NCBI RefSeq assembly: GCF_014839805.1
Contig: NC_051120.1
Location: 6,510,001 to 6,574,000 of the forward strand
Direction: 5' to 3'
DNA: 64,000 nucleotides
Origin: Manduca sexta
Taxonomy: Eukaryota; Arthropoda; Insecta; Lepidoptera; Sphingidae
This document shows positions 48,581-61,200 of the stretch, piece after piece. A program made the translations under genes and the position numbers. Numbering within the stretch: the stretch's first letter is position 1; each line of letters begins with the position of its first letter. The notes beneath the pieces were generated by a model. That model was not told the DNA's origin, did not search any database, and was given only the letters and a program-made list of their open reading frames with translations.

Positions 48581-49783
48581 ATGACTTTCTACACAAGCAG
48601 CAGCCTCTACACTACGCATGCGATACCGAATGGCATTCCAGTACGAATGGAGGAGAAACCGAAAAATAAAATGATATTTCTTGATGTGACGCCATCACGG
48701 ACTCCGAAGCCTGCGTCGCCGAATGCCGTTGTTCCGATGAAGAACAATCTCATAGACCCTCATATCTATAAGGACATTGTGTACGAGAATATAAAGCCAG
48801 TTTTCACCGTACTTCGACTAATGGGAGTCCTTCCTTTGACACGGCCATCGCCTGGCGTAAATCAGTTCAAAATCGCGTCGCCATCTGTGGTATATTCTTT
48901 AATATTGTACATTGCACTAATCAGCTATGTTCTGTATTTGTCTCTACATAAAGTTCAGATTCTTCGTACGGCAGAAGGTAAATTCGAAGAAGCTGTTATT
49001 GAATATTTGTTCACTGTGTATTTGTTCCCCATGTTAGTTGTGCCGATAATATGGTATGAAACTAAGAAAATTGCTGGCGTGCTTAATGGATGGGTTGATT
49101 TTGAGGTAAATATAATCTACATTAAAATTGCAAGCTTTTTAGTTCAGTTACTACCTAAATGACACTATAAGGTATACACGCTGTGTACTCAGATTAAACA
49201 GGCCGATACAATTGTGTCGACCGGCGAGGGATAATCATCTTCGTCTATCGACACTCTATCTAGACCCCACTCCATAAGTTGAGAGGGGTGGAGGCACCGT
49301 AAGGTGCAGTGGAATCACTTGCAGGATAGGTATAAAAACAATCATATATAATATATATGTGTATGTATAAATTCAACAGTGTATAGGTAATATATAAGCC
49401 TTTTGTCCGATTCCTCCCACATGTTTTATCGGGTTTCTGACTTCCTCGCCTTCGCAGCTGCTATCTGCCCGAGATCAGAAACTTCGGAAACTTTTCTAAA
49501 CCCCAGATGTCAAATAAAGAGCACCCGATAAAAGTAATACTAAAATCCCTTATTTAATTTTGTTCCAGAACTTTGTATTAAACCGCAAATACCTACACAC
49601 CACACCAAAGTTTCAACATATTTAACATCTTAAACTTATTGATGAACATCAACCCTTGAACGGGATATTACTTATTCGAACATTTTGTTTTTAGCTTTAA
49701 CGAACTTGTAATGTTAAACATAACCAATGTTTAAATTTACCTAGTCATAGGAAAATAAAGTTATATAGTACAAAGGCTCACAT

Positions 49784-49824
<41 letters not shown>

Positions 49825-52460
49825 TGACTAATGTGTGTATATTTCAGGTCGCCTACAAAGATCTATCCGGCCGTGCGTTATCGATAAAACTATACAAAAA
49901 GGCGTTAATAATCGCAGTCATAATTCCGATTCTATCGACGGGCTCTGTAATTGTCACCCACATTACTATGGTGCACTTCAAGGCAATGCAGATAATACCT
50001 TATGTTTTCTTGGAAATTCTCACATATATTTTAGGTGGATATTGGTACTTGCTCTGCGAGACGCTAAGCGTTTGTGCTAACGTAGTCGCCGAGGATTTCC
50101 AACAGGTATGCTTTCGGTAACACGATAGAAATCTCGAAGTTTGAGCACTAACATTGAATTACGTTACTCGAGAGATAAACTATGTAAAACTTAACTCACT
50201 AAGGTTTATTACTTAAGTTGTAAGATGTTTAACGGTGGACGAAAGAGTTTAAATGCTTTAATTAACCCTTTAAATATATATTGAACTAGAAAACTGCTTC
50301 TATATTATTTAACTAAAACATAGTATTATAATTAAGAAATATAAAGGCAATAGGTACTTTATTAAACATAGTGGCTTTTCATGAATACATTAGTAGATAG
50401 TAAGTAGATACGTTTTTGTTAAATGGTTTCTGATTACACTCATTCATACTTGTTTTACATTACAGGCGCTTCGACACGTCGGCCCCGCTGGAAAAGTCGC
50501 GGAGTATCGAGCATTGTGGCTTCGTCTCAGCAAGTTAGCGCGAGACACTGGCCTCGCTAACAGCTACTCCTTCACTTTTGTTAATCTATACCTGTTCCTT
50601 ATAATAACACTTTCAATATACGGCTTACTGAGCCAAATATCGGAGGGATTCGGGATTAAGGATATTGGACTGGCGTTAACAGCAGTATGCAGTATATTTC
50701 TATTGTTCTTTATTTGCGACGAAGCGCACTATGCTTCCCAAAATGTAAGTGAACGGGTGTAGTGGGAGTGTTTTGAAAGTGATAGAGTCACGTTGTAGAT
50801 ATATTTGTTCAGGGCCGGAATTAGCCTTCTATGGACCTAATCGACAACTTTCTCACAGAAAACTGACATGAAGTGAACACTTAGGTTTCGATTGGTAAAT
50901 GTGATATTCGGAAACACAAATACCCCAACTCTTTCCTTCTTTCCTGATAACGGATAGTCTAGATAGAACGGATAGATCTTTGAGACCGGAGGAGTTATGG
51001 ACATATATATGGGCCATGCAGACTTTTTAACGTCAGATACCCCACCTGACCGATTGCCGAATAATTCAATAAAAATAAACCTAGCAATTTGCTTTAAAAA
51101 TTAATGTGAAATAAATATTGTACATACAATTATTATTAAAGACGATCCTATCATCCTATAATAGAGCTATTTCAATGGTGCTACAAAATCCATATTACTA
51201 TATTTTAAAAGGAATTATTCGCTAAAATATCTTGCACCAGACTTACTTATTATATACCTTAGCAAAAACTTACTAGAATCTGAAGTAAGTCTGACATCTA
51301 CCAATAAATATGATGTAGGTTTATATTTAAATTATCCGGATAAATCGAAATTCATCCATTCCAGGTAGGTAGTAGGTTTTTCCTACTTACAAATTTCAAA
51401 ATTCTCTGAAATTAGTAAACGAATTCGCAAAACCAAACATAAAACAAACATGCGGAAAGAGTCCTATAAGAATAAGGTTTTAGGGAAGTCAGAATTTACT
51501 ACAAGTTCAAACTTCATTGCAATGTTAGTCCTTTCATGAAAGTTACACAACAAGACAATCGATAAAAATATACCAATCCCTAATCCATACTAATAAAATG
51601 GTCTGAACTACCTAAAATTTAAAAAATAAATACTGAAAACGTACTTTAGAAATCCCTTTTTACTAACGTATAAATAATGATATTTAAAATAGTAAGTAAG
51701 TGAGTAAAACATATAAATGCCTTTTTATAGGTAAGAACAAATTTTCAAAAGAAACTGTTAATGGTGGAACTGTCGTGGATGAACACTGACGCACAAACAG
51801 AAGTGAATATGTTTTTACGCGCCACTGAAATGAACCCCTCACAAATCAGTCTCGGAGGATTCTTCGACGTTAACCGCACACTGTTTAAATCGGTACTTTT
51901 TACATTCAAAAGTAATATTTTCAGCTTTTTAAATTTGGAAGGGGAACGTGCAATTAGTTACCATCATCGGCCACCTTCATTGGCTGGCCAAGGCGGTTAT
52001 GTTAGTATCACAGGTCATACGATATAAAGTCGAGTCGACCGAATAAAGATAGTAGCCTTCGGGCGTCTGCCTCGCTAGACTGAATCCCTAAATCTTATTT
52101 ACTCAGTTATAAGTTCTCCCTACCTATAGACACATACATTCAAAGTAGCTGCAGTTAAAACTGTTAACTAACAAAGAGGTACTTATCAAGCCTATTTTTA
52201 AAAAAATGGCTTAAAATCTTACCTTCGAATGATACAATTTTTTTGATTCCATTTTTCCTTTACAGTTGCTAACAACAATGGTCACCTATCTAGTTGTTCT
52301 TTTACAATTCCAAATCAGCATTCCAGATGAAAGTCATTCGTGGGAGAGTCATGATAATGAACTTGTCTCTAACGCCACATCATCAGTTACGGAAACTACG
52401 ACTACCACCGTCATGACGACTATTATGACAACACTGGCAAAAAGGAAAAAGAAGAATTAA
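48581..52460 (+). CDS. Gr21a-like: Gustatory receptor of the CO2-receptor clade (Gr21a/Gr1-type)
   Basis: Five exons: 48581-49105, 49848-50105, 50466-50744, 51731-51892 and 52266-52460, all phase 0, giving 472 residues. The first ATG after an in-frame stop at 48518 was taken as start. Seven hydrophobic segments are visible, near residues 101-122, 139-158, 194-214, 220-245, 290-312, 325-348 and 409-427. This fits an insect Gr with intracellular N terminus. The last one carries the Gr signature TYLVVLLQF. The stretch NFQKKLLMVELSWMNTD and the FFDVNRTLFKS segment are typical of CO2 receptor subunits (fly Gr21a/Gr63a, moth Gr1-Gr3, mosquito Gr22-24). Such subunits act as heteromers in CO2-sensing neurons of labial palps in moths. 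The Thr-rich, Lys-ended tail resembles Gr21a, but I cannot decide among Gr1, Gr2 and Gr3. All exons are intact. Confidence 0.95.
49185..49330 (+). repeat. GTCGAC-core repeat in intron 1 of the receptor gene
   Basis: GTGTCGACCGGCGAGGGATA, ATCATCTTCGTCTATCGACA and the CCCACTCCAT end identify the 5.4-kb family. Confidence 0.5.
49787..49823. repeat. (AT)18 microsatellite just before receptor exon 2
   Basis: An uninterrupted AT run ends 24 bases before the AG that precedes exon 2 at 49848. The usual branch-point region therefore lies in or beside the run, and only a short pyrimidine stretch (TATATTTCAG) separates it from the exon. Confidence 0.95.
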
Positions 52461-52807
52461 TAATCGAGATCATGTTGTTAATTTTAATGCGCCAAAAATA
52501 TTTTAAGCTGTAATTCATAGTTTTTCACCCATATAAATAATACTAAGCACTTACAATTCACAATGCGCCGAAACGAATAGTTAGAGTCCGCAGTTTTATT
52601 GTTTTCTTCGTCTATTTATCCAACAACCCTAATATTTGAAAATCCAGATGTACAAATGTAGAATACCAAAAGTAAAATTATATCTCTTTAGCATCCACCC
52701 AACTGTATTTAAGATATTGGAATTCCTTCTTATCATTAAAACACGCTATTATTTGATGGCAAAGCAATTAATTAGATACATAGACAAAAGATTAGATCAC
52801 AAATAGA

Positions 52808-52813
52808 AATAAA
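52808..52813 (+). terminator. Possible poly(A) signal of the gustatory receptor gene
   Basis: AATAAA about 350 bases after the receptor stop. Another AATAAA follows at about 52838. Which one is used cannot be told. Confidence 0.3.
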
Positions 52814-53937
52814 TATATTTTTTAATGTATTTCTTTCAATAAAATGTACAAGAGAATAAATATTATATTTTCCGCGTATATTATTTACATATGAGTTAGT
52901 AATTATAACCTCAGTTTGGGTTCCGTGGTCGTTTAAAATCCAGAATATATCAAATATCCAGTAAGACAAGCCGGCATAATTCTGGTAACCATATAGAGAC
53001 GCCGCCGCGCCGCCCGTCTCGTGGATGCATATTTTCAATAATAGACAGATACTTTAAATTATAATTACATAACTCACCGCTTTATGGAGCAGCGATAGAG
53101 CGGTCAAAACCCAGAAGTGCAAGGGTGCGTGGCACCCAGGGCAGGGACACAGAGGGCGCAAACCTATCGGCTCATTCACATTTTTTGTTTCGCGAGGAAA
53201 ATGCAAACGGTCGGTCATAATTCACTTATCATCTATATAAGATTTGGCAATAAAAATATAATAATAATGAGTTTTTAAGTTCCATTGCGTCGGCCAATCA
53301 CAATCTGTGTGCATTCCTAGATTTGTAAAAACACCTACCAATCTCGAAATCGGAATTTATGCCGATATCGCTAAGGCCTCTACCCATCCTCCATTCCAAG
53401 TAATAAGAAGTAGGTAGGTAGTACCTTCTTTTTATCCCATTCACGGAACGGAAGAAAAATATTAAACATACAATTTACCCTGCCTTATTTCATATTACTC
53501 TTTATATGAGATATTTTCTATTTTTTGGACCAGTTTATTTATATGTAGAGACAATAATAAATAAAAAATTTACTATAACAAGCGGAAGCCTTTCTTCCTT
53601 GTTTAATTGAATATCTTACTTATAACTTTTGGTGCATGTAAAAATCATGATTTTCGACGTTTATATTTTATACATAGAGATAGTGCTCCATAACTCTACC
53701 TCTACCTTCCTTACCTTCAGAAAAAGACTTCTGTCCATAACTGGTTACACACGGTAGGAATACGATACGTACAAAACATTTCATATTAACTTGGCAACAC
53801 TGACACAGAACTGTCAAATTCATTAGTAACAGTTAAGAGGTATTTCTAGGTTTCTGTAAGTTTCTGGAAACAATTTATTTATTTATCCTAACAAACATCG
53901 GTGTAAGTGGCACATAATAAAATTTTGATACACAACA

Positions 53938-56412
53938 ATGGTGGACTATAGCAAGTGGAAAGATATTGAGGTTGGTATTTCATCATAGATTTATCGTTAA
54001 ATTCTTTAGGTACAGCCACGATTCTACAATAATTGTTCCGATTTTTAGATTTCTGACGATGAGGACGAAACACACCCTAACATCGACACGCCTTCGCTGT
54101 TCCGCTGGCGGCACCAAGCGCGGGTAGAACGCATGGAAGAGCAGCGTCGCGAGAAAGAAGAACACGAACAAAAGAAACGGGAAAACTTGAGGCGTTTGGT
54201 GGAAACGCGCAAAAAGATCGCTGAAAGTGAGTCAAACAGTACAAATTTGGAGTCACTGAAGAAAGTTCTTGCGGAATTGGAGGCGGAAGAGAAGGCGATC
54301 AAAAAGAAGGAAGATGATCTTAAGAAAAAGGATAAACAGACGCCGTGGAACGTTGATACTATCAGCGAGCCGGGTTTCACCAAAACAGTGATCAATACGA
54401 AACCACCGCGGCCCAAGGACGAAAACTTGACCGAAGAGGAGAAAGAGGCAAAGATGAAAAAGTTTATCAAAGACAATGAAAAGTTGTTGAAACAGTTTGG
54501 TATGTTGAGGAAGTATGAAGATTCAAAGAAGTTCCTGCAGGACCACAACCAGCTGGTATGTGAAGAGACTGCCAACTACCTCGTCATTTGGTGCATCAAC
54601 TTGGAAATGGAAGAGGTGACATATATTTTCTTACAAGTTGTCTAGTACCCAGTTTATGTAATTATTAAAAATTTCAAGTGAGTTTCTGTAACATAAACAA
54701 GTACCAAGGCTTCAAAGAGCTGTAGAATATCAGTGCTCAAAAAATGTTTGAACATAATATAATAATAATAATAATTTTAGCCCTGTATTATATACTTGCC
54801 CACTGCTGAGCACGGGCCTCCTCTACTACTGAGAGGGATTAAGCCTTAGTCCACCACGTTGGCCTAGTGCGGATTGGTAGACTTCACACACCTTCGAAAT
54901 TCCTAAAGAGAACTTCTCAGATGTGCAAGTTTCCTCACGATGTTTTCCTTCACATCACCTCACCTCATAATTCAGAGTAATTTGATAATGTTAAGCAAAT
55001 GATGCAATTTGTTTTTAATATTTCAGAAACATGATTTGATGGCTCATGTAGCCCACCAGACAATCTGCATGCAGTACATACTGGAACTATCTAAACAGTT
55101 AGATGTCGACCCCAGAGCTTGTATTGGATCATTCTTTGCCAAGTAAGAGTAGCAGTATTTTATGTTATCATAAAGTTTGTCACAAGTTTGCCATCATATA
55201 TTATCCTGCTTCTATGTGTAGTCAGCACAACACAGTTTCAAGCATGTTGAATAGATTGTGCTTAGTTTTTATGATTGGCTGCTTATGTATCATGTTATAT
55301 TTTTCATAATTTTTATATTCTAAGAAATCCTACTCAATGGATGTTTGGAAAGTTCTTTAGATATGCATAATAACCTAAGTGGAAATTTACTGGAATACAG
55401 TGGTGAAGAGTGCATTTTTTCAAAAGGTAATTGAAGTACACTCAGAAACAGCTGTATGGATGTGGATAAAATTGGGCACACACATAAATTATTCCTTGAT
55501 TAACACATAGTCCATTCTTTTATCCTGGTCACTTACTCCCAGGTGCTTTATTTTTATTTGATTTTTTATATAAATTGAGCAAACATCATATGAATGGTGC
55601 TATGGATTACTACAGCAATATATGCACTTTTGTAACGGGAAAGGCTTATCACAGGGGAAAGCACAAGTAACACCTAACAAGAAATGAACTATTAAAAGCA
55701 TTTGTATGAAATGAAAGCAAATAAAGTTATAAACCTAATTTCCAGAATACAAGTGGCTGAAAAAACTTACAAGGACTCCTTTGAGGATGAGTTGTGCCAG
55801 TTCAAGGCTAGGATCAAGAAGCGTGCTGAAGAAAAGATCCAAGAAGCAATCAGGGAGCAGGAGGAAGAGGAAAGACAGGCACGACTCGGGCCTGGAGGAC
55901 TTGACCCTGTTGAAGTTTATGAAGAATTGCCTGATGTGAGTATTCTGTTTTGTTACATCACAACACAAGTGACTGCTATGAATAAAATGGGTAATAAGAA
56001 ACAATTCAGTGTAAATGTGCTCATATAATTATGTGATTTATATGACTACATAATAGTGGCAAGGAGATTAAAAACATATAAATAACTAAATCAATTAAAG
56101 CAAAATAATATTAATTGAATAATACCAAACTTGTTGTTGTGTTTATTAACTTTATTGACAATAGTTTTTCATTACTTATATTTTTTACAGGAATTGAAGA
56201 AATGCTTTGACGCACAAGATGTGCCGATGCTTCAAGCTACCATAGCCAAGATGCCGGAGCAAGAAGCAATTTATTTCATGAATAGATGTATCGCCGCCGG
56301 TCTGTGGGTACCTGGCAAAAATGATGAAGAGCCCACCATGAAAGAGAATGCTGGGTCGTCTGAAACGAAACCTGAAGCTAACAACTCCAATAGCACTGAT
56401 GATGTAGACTGA
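53938..56412 (+). CDS. Cdc37: Hsp90 co-chaperone Cdc37
   Basis: Five exons: 53938-53970, 54049-54615, 55027-55142, 55746-55935 and 56191-56412, with GT/AG borders and matching phases, giving 375 residues (fly Cdc37 is of similar size). The protein recruits protein kinases to Hsp90 for folding in the cytosol. The N terminus MVDYSKWKDIEISDDEDE keeps Ser13, the conserved CK2 phosphorylation site needed for kinase loading. It is followed by HPNIDTPSLFRWRHQARVER and a charged coiled coil (about 35-115). The Hsp90-binding middle domain follows (about 150-290, with DHNQLVCEETANYLVIWCIN and HQTICMQYILELSKQLDVDP). After a GPGGLDPVEVYEELP hinge comes the C-terminal domain with MNRCIAAGLWVP. Exon 1 codes only 11 residues. 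The gene starts about 1.5 kb after the gustatory receptor on the same strand, and the two are not otherwise linked. Confidence 0.97.
54763..54968 (-). mobile_element. tRNA-derived SINE, family 2, in Cdc37 intron 2
   Basis: Reverse copy: ATAATAATAATAATTTTAGC tail, CACTGCTGAGCACGGGCCTC, CACCACGTTGGCCTAGTGCG and CTTCCTCACGATGTTTTCCT-type body. The tRNA head is cut off. It lies between exons 2 and 3, well clear of the splice sites. Confidence 0.75.
55430..55685 (+). repeat. Interspersed repeat in Cdc37 intron 3
   Basis: Copy of the 15.7/47.4-kb family: CTCAGAAACAGCTGTATGGA, GATAAAATTGGGCACACACA, GGTGCTATGGATTACTACAG and TTTTGTAACGGGAAAGGC are recognisable. It ends about 60 bases before the exon 4 acceptor. 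Confidence 0.55.
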
Positions 56413-57141
56413 AAGTTTATCAATTACTCCAATTATTATTCTAGTTTAAGTCCCATTATAGATATCCAATTGCTATATGATTCTAACCCATATGAGTATT
56501 TTGCGCCGTGGTTAAGCTGATACATTATTATAATGTGCCCAACGTGCACTGAGGTGAGAATTGTCACATTCACTTTTGTTACATGGGCATCATTAAGTAC
56601 TCTATAATCTTTTTTAAGTATTGTTTTGTGTTCTGTATAGTGCATAAATCGACAGCATCATTGATTTATAAATTGCACACTATAAAAATGAAAATATATT
56701 TACGAGTTGTTGAAGTCAGCCTGATCAGACTAGAACACATGGCTATGATAATATGCAGAGATGGTGCATTTATAGAATTGCCTTGAATAGTTTCCAGGTA
56801 GCATATATTTAAGATGGTTTTAATGTCCTTATATAGTATATTATCATGTTTATCAGTAATTGACATAACATATTGTGGGTAGCCCAAAGTTATATTCATA
56901 AATGGTCTATGTGCTAAGTCAGCTACTAGCCAAAAATATACGAAGTTAGCGCCTCAGTGTGCGTTAGGTTGTGTATGTTAACATTTCTTTTTTATTTTAT
57001 CACATATGCAAGTGAATATGTGTTACCAACTTGTACAACTAATAGCAATACTTAAAAGGACCAGACTGCTTTTTAACATAATGTGATGGCGTGATCGCTT
57101 CGATTTTACATTTATTGCCTCTTATAGATGTATAATAATAG

Positions 57142-57147
57142 AATAAA
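57142..57147 (+). terminator. Possible distal poly(A) signal of Cdc37
   Basis: First of overlapping AATAAA units (GAATAAATAAATAAAAAT), about 730 bases after the Cdc37 stop. A nearer variant signal could be used instead. Confidence 0.3.
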
Positions 57148-57267
57148 TAAATAAAAATATTAGTAACATGAAATTCTAGAAATAAAATATGTTGACGCCA
57201 TACTATTTGCATTTTTCATTTTACACAATTTAATATAGTGTTATTGTATATAATCTGCACTAACCGC

Positions 57268-57430
57268 AGTTTTCAAAAGATGATCCCGATATCTTTTTGG
57301 ATGCATCGCGGAAATTAACCAGTCAGTTGTTATTACTGACATTCTTATAAATAACTTATTTTTTGTTTAATTTATTCTCGGGATCGGATCGAAGATAGAA
57401 ATTGGGATAATTTATTACAAAACAGCCGTT
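57268..57430. mobile_element. MITE-like foldback element, copy 3
   Basis: GATCCCGATATCTTTTTGGA, GCATCGCGGAAATTAACCAG and TTTATTCTCGGGATCGGATC follow the 1.2-kb copy in order. ATCCCGAT near the left and ATCGGGAT-like CGGGATCGGATC near the right form the inverted ends. Confidence 0.4.
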
Positions 57431-58257
57431 AAACGTAAAAATTTGGGCTAGAGCTTTGAATTTTAGGGTGTGAAGTACTTCGCTTGGTGCTAAAATCGGC
57501 ATAGGTTCAAAGATAGTCTCGCCAGACCTCCAGACCTCCGTCATCATATTCATAGGCCATCACGTACGACGCTCTCGGGGGTCTTCACATATTTTACCTT
57601 CAACAAGAGGTCGACTTACCCACATTGCCGCCCATTATGGGACCCCTGATCAGTTAATAATAGTCGCTTCTTGTAAAAGATAATGTAATGCATTACATGT
57701 TAATGCGGCGCCAAATTAATCCACCGATGCGGGTCACTATACGTCAGGCGTGCCGTCCCGCACACACACGCGTAGCGATTCCAAAAGCCAGTGCGACTGT
57801 GCACCTAGCATATGCTATGACACGTATGAAATTAAATTTAAATACATATTTCATATGAAAATAAACACAATGAGCCAGTGGCCCACACAAGCGTGCTAGT
57901 TTGGGGTAGTAACTATTAAATATTCTGTGGATTTGATACACGAAAGATAGCTTGTGTTACGGCGTGGCGCTTATTTTCACACGAGTGCTCCTGCACCATT
58001 GTAGATTTTTTGTAACACGTGTGAGGTGTCACACTGGCGTCGCGTGCTTAAAGACAATTTTATAAGCGGCAATCAATATAGAACTGATTGATTCACAGGG
58101 AAGGTAAATAGACCCGTTATCTGAGGTCATAGGATCGCGATGGACATCAAGTATATGGTAGTATGACCATAGTTTTACTTTCTTAGGGGAGAAATAAAAG
58201 GTGGTGTTAAACTTGTACTTTTTATATAACAAAACTACAATAGGTGTGTGAGAGTCG

Positions 58258-61200
58258 CTAGGTGAGCACATGCGGCGGCAGCTGCGGCCGTCCCTCTAGC
58301 TTGCTGTAGTCCAGGTGGAATTCTTTCGCCACCTGCAACAATAAACGCACAATTTGTATCTCATTCTATTTATTCCAAGACTGTTTCTCTAATCTAGCCT
58401 AGTAGAGGAGCCCAGTAGGAGATTTTGGAATTACTCGAGCGCGGCAGATTAACATAAACCTGTAGACGCTCCCACCGCAGGTATACAGTATACTTTCTTT
58501 AAATTCCTATAGCTCCCAACGACACTTGAGTAAATCCCCATTTATCAACGCTCCCCTAGTCCTAAGCCAGCTTCAAATCAATCTTAAAGAGGTCTATGCA
58601 CTAACGTAGTTGGCGTTACCATTTACAAACACTCAGCGTCAGAGAGAATGGTAGATTTTTTTTAATAATACTCAATGTAGGTATTTCATAGATTTTAAGT
58701 TTACTAAAGAAATGCTAGCAAGATTCTATGTCAATTGTTGATATTGATATGCAAGCATAATTTACCTTGCGCCAATTATGCGCATCAAAGAAGTAGTAGG
58801 TGCCGCGCTCGTACGTCGATGTTTTTTCCACCATCGGCATGCCGGGCGCTTGAGAGATCCACACCTTCTCCTCCATGTGATACCGCCATTCGCGATTATA
58901 TCTGTAACAAGGGAAACTTATTTAAATCTACCTGCTCTCTGTAGTTTTCCCTTAGCTTATAAAGCACTTGAAATTTAAATTGTAATTAATGTTGTCAATT
59001 TGTACAGAAAAAAAACTGATAAGTGCGAGTTGGACTTACGCACCGAGAGTTCCGTACAAAATAGGTAAAGTATAAAGTACATATTTACGGATTTCAGAAA
59101 GGGGAGGCATTTTAATATAAACTATTGTACATAGTTCATACAATCCGAAATAATACTTACAGTTCCGACGCAGCCGCAATTTGCAGCACGTCACCGACAA
59201 AACAATAAAACAGGTAAAATAATAGATCTTCCTTATATCGATTCAGTCGTAACGGCGCCAGCTTTTCTCTTATTGAACCGTTTATTAAATATTCCGGAGG
59301 CACGTGGTAGTCCATATCCTGTGGTCTGGAATAGGAAAACAGTATTCATGTTAAAGTCTGTTTTTAATACGTTAAATTCGCACAACTACCCCTTTAAATG
59401 CCAATCATGAAACATCATGTTCCTACAAGTAATATACATAAAAGGCAAGAATACAACAGGAACAATATATCATAACGAAAAAATTAAGTACTACGAACTT
59501 TTTACAGAAAATTGTGACTAATAAACATTTATTTTCATTTAATATTTAATACATCATACATCGTACACTCCACTATGTATAGACTGTTTGTATACCGTAG
59601 TATAGCGAGGCGACCCGTTGTCACGGCAAGCGTCGCCACGCCAACAATCCGGTTTATACCTGCGTCTAGAGATGTTTCACACCAAAACGCGTTTCAAATT
59701 TCGACGTCGTTTTATTGTAATATTTGTGATTGATCGGGAGACCAACGCGTCAGTCACGACATAGTCTCTTAACCAATGCCTATAAAACGACACGTAGTCA
59801 CGCGTGTGTTTTTATCACTATGCAGGCACACAGTTGTGTTATTATCCAGGCAATGGCAGTGGCGCGGCAAATGCCAGAGTTTAATGCCAGTATGCAAGGA
59901 GGAGCTTTGTGTTAAAATTATCGCTAAAGCAGTATTGCAAATGAGATAGACCCTATTTATTAAGGATGTCTTTTATGTAGCTGACATTAAACTTTAAAAA
60001 AATATAAGTTGTGTAGGACACGTATATACAGCACTTATTTTTACACGCATAACATGTGCCGTCACACTGGCATACGAGATATTTACGAAAATGTGGAAAG
60101 TATGCCTGGCATTTGACGAATTGTTCTTAATAAAATTTTACATTCAGTTAGTAATTAGTTTATAAATTTTTCGATGATTAACTTTAATGTAACAAATGAA
60201 AAAGCAGCTCTAATTAAATTAGAAGTTACATTTGGGCAGCTTCTTTGTATGATAATTCGCATGTAATACTTATTAAATTTTTGTCCTCCACAGTAACTAA
60301 TCTTTTTTGTACCGCTATTCCATTTCACGCAATCATCTGGCATGCATAATTACGATACACAATTGATTGGCAAGTGCAGTTATAAATATATTTTTTTAAT
60401 GGAACTCATTCTACATCAAACAATTCAACGAGTTTTATCTACTGAATAAAATGAATAAAATAAGCAATTTCATCCATCTCACCTGCACGGCGTGTCCGCC
60501 CAAGGTCCAGCAAAAGTCAAATATAGATTGTCCGGTGAATTTAGATTCAAACCGAGTGCCGTCAAGTCCTGTCCGAGGGCTAACGACACGAGACTGGGAT
60601 CTGACTCCGCTGCTCTTATGAACGTCAGTAGCCCCACTATACCGAACTGATTGGGTATCATTGTCTCTGGTATATTCGTCACTTTACCTAAAAACACATC
60701 ACTAAATTAGCACACTTTCACAACCACAAAGTACTGGAAATTATGGCAATATATTAAAGTGGATTAGTTAAACGTGAAGCACTTTAATATACCCCAACTG
60801 AATGATTCTATACACACCATATAGATCCGTATGTGCTCCTTGACTGACAACTTTGGGGAAAAACAATTTGATGTAAGATAATATATCAATTATAACATCA
60901 AATCTAACTACACATCCACAACACACAAACTCAGCATGCATCATTAAATAAATAATTAATAATTTTTAAAAACAAATTATTATTATTATTAGTCAGCATG
61001 CATGTTTACTGTATTTGTAGTGAGCAGTTACCTATTTCATGTTTTAGCATTTTGGAGTGGCCTATTATTGGATCGCAGATTAGACATAACATTTTGTAAT
61101 TAGTAAAAAATTTATATAGTGTGTTATTTATGTTTAAAATTTCAATAAATAGAATCATTGTTAGTTTTTAGACAGAATGAATAAGAGAAACAGTTACACG

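Larger units (their letters stand above)
56413..58257. other. Convergent 3' regions of Cdc37 and Not2
   Basis: This holds the 3' UTRs of two genes pointing at each other. A cluster of AATAAA hexamers on the plus strand at 57142-57153 could end Cdc37 transcripts. A MITE-like copy lies at 57268-57430. No coding region is supported. Confidence 0.5.

Noticed and set aside
54045..54575. 176-codon minus-strand ORF
   Set aside because: Antisense shadow of Cdc37 exon 2; its Ser/Phe-rich translation mirrors Glu/Lys codons.
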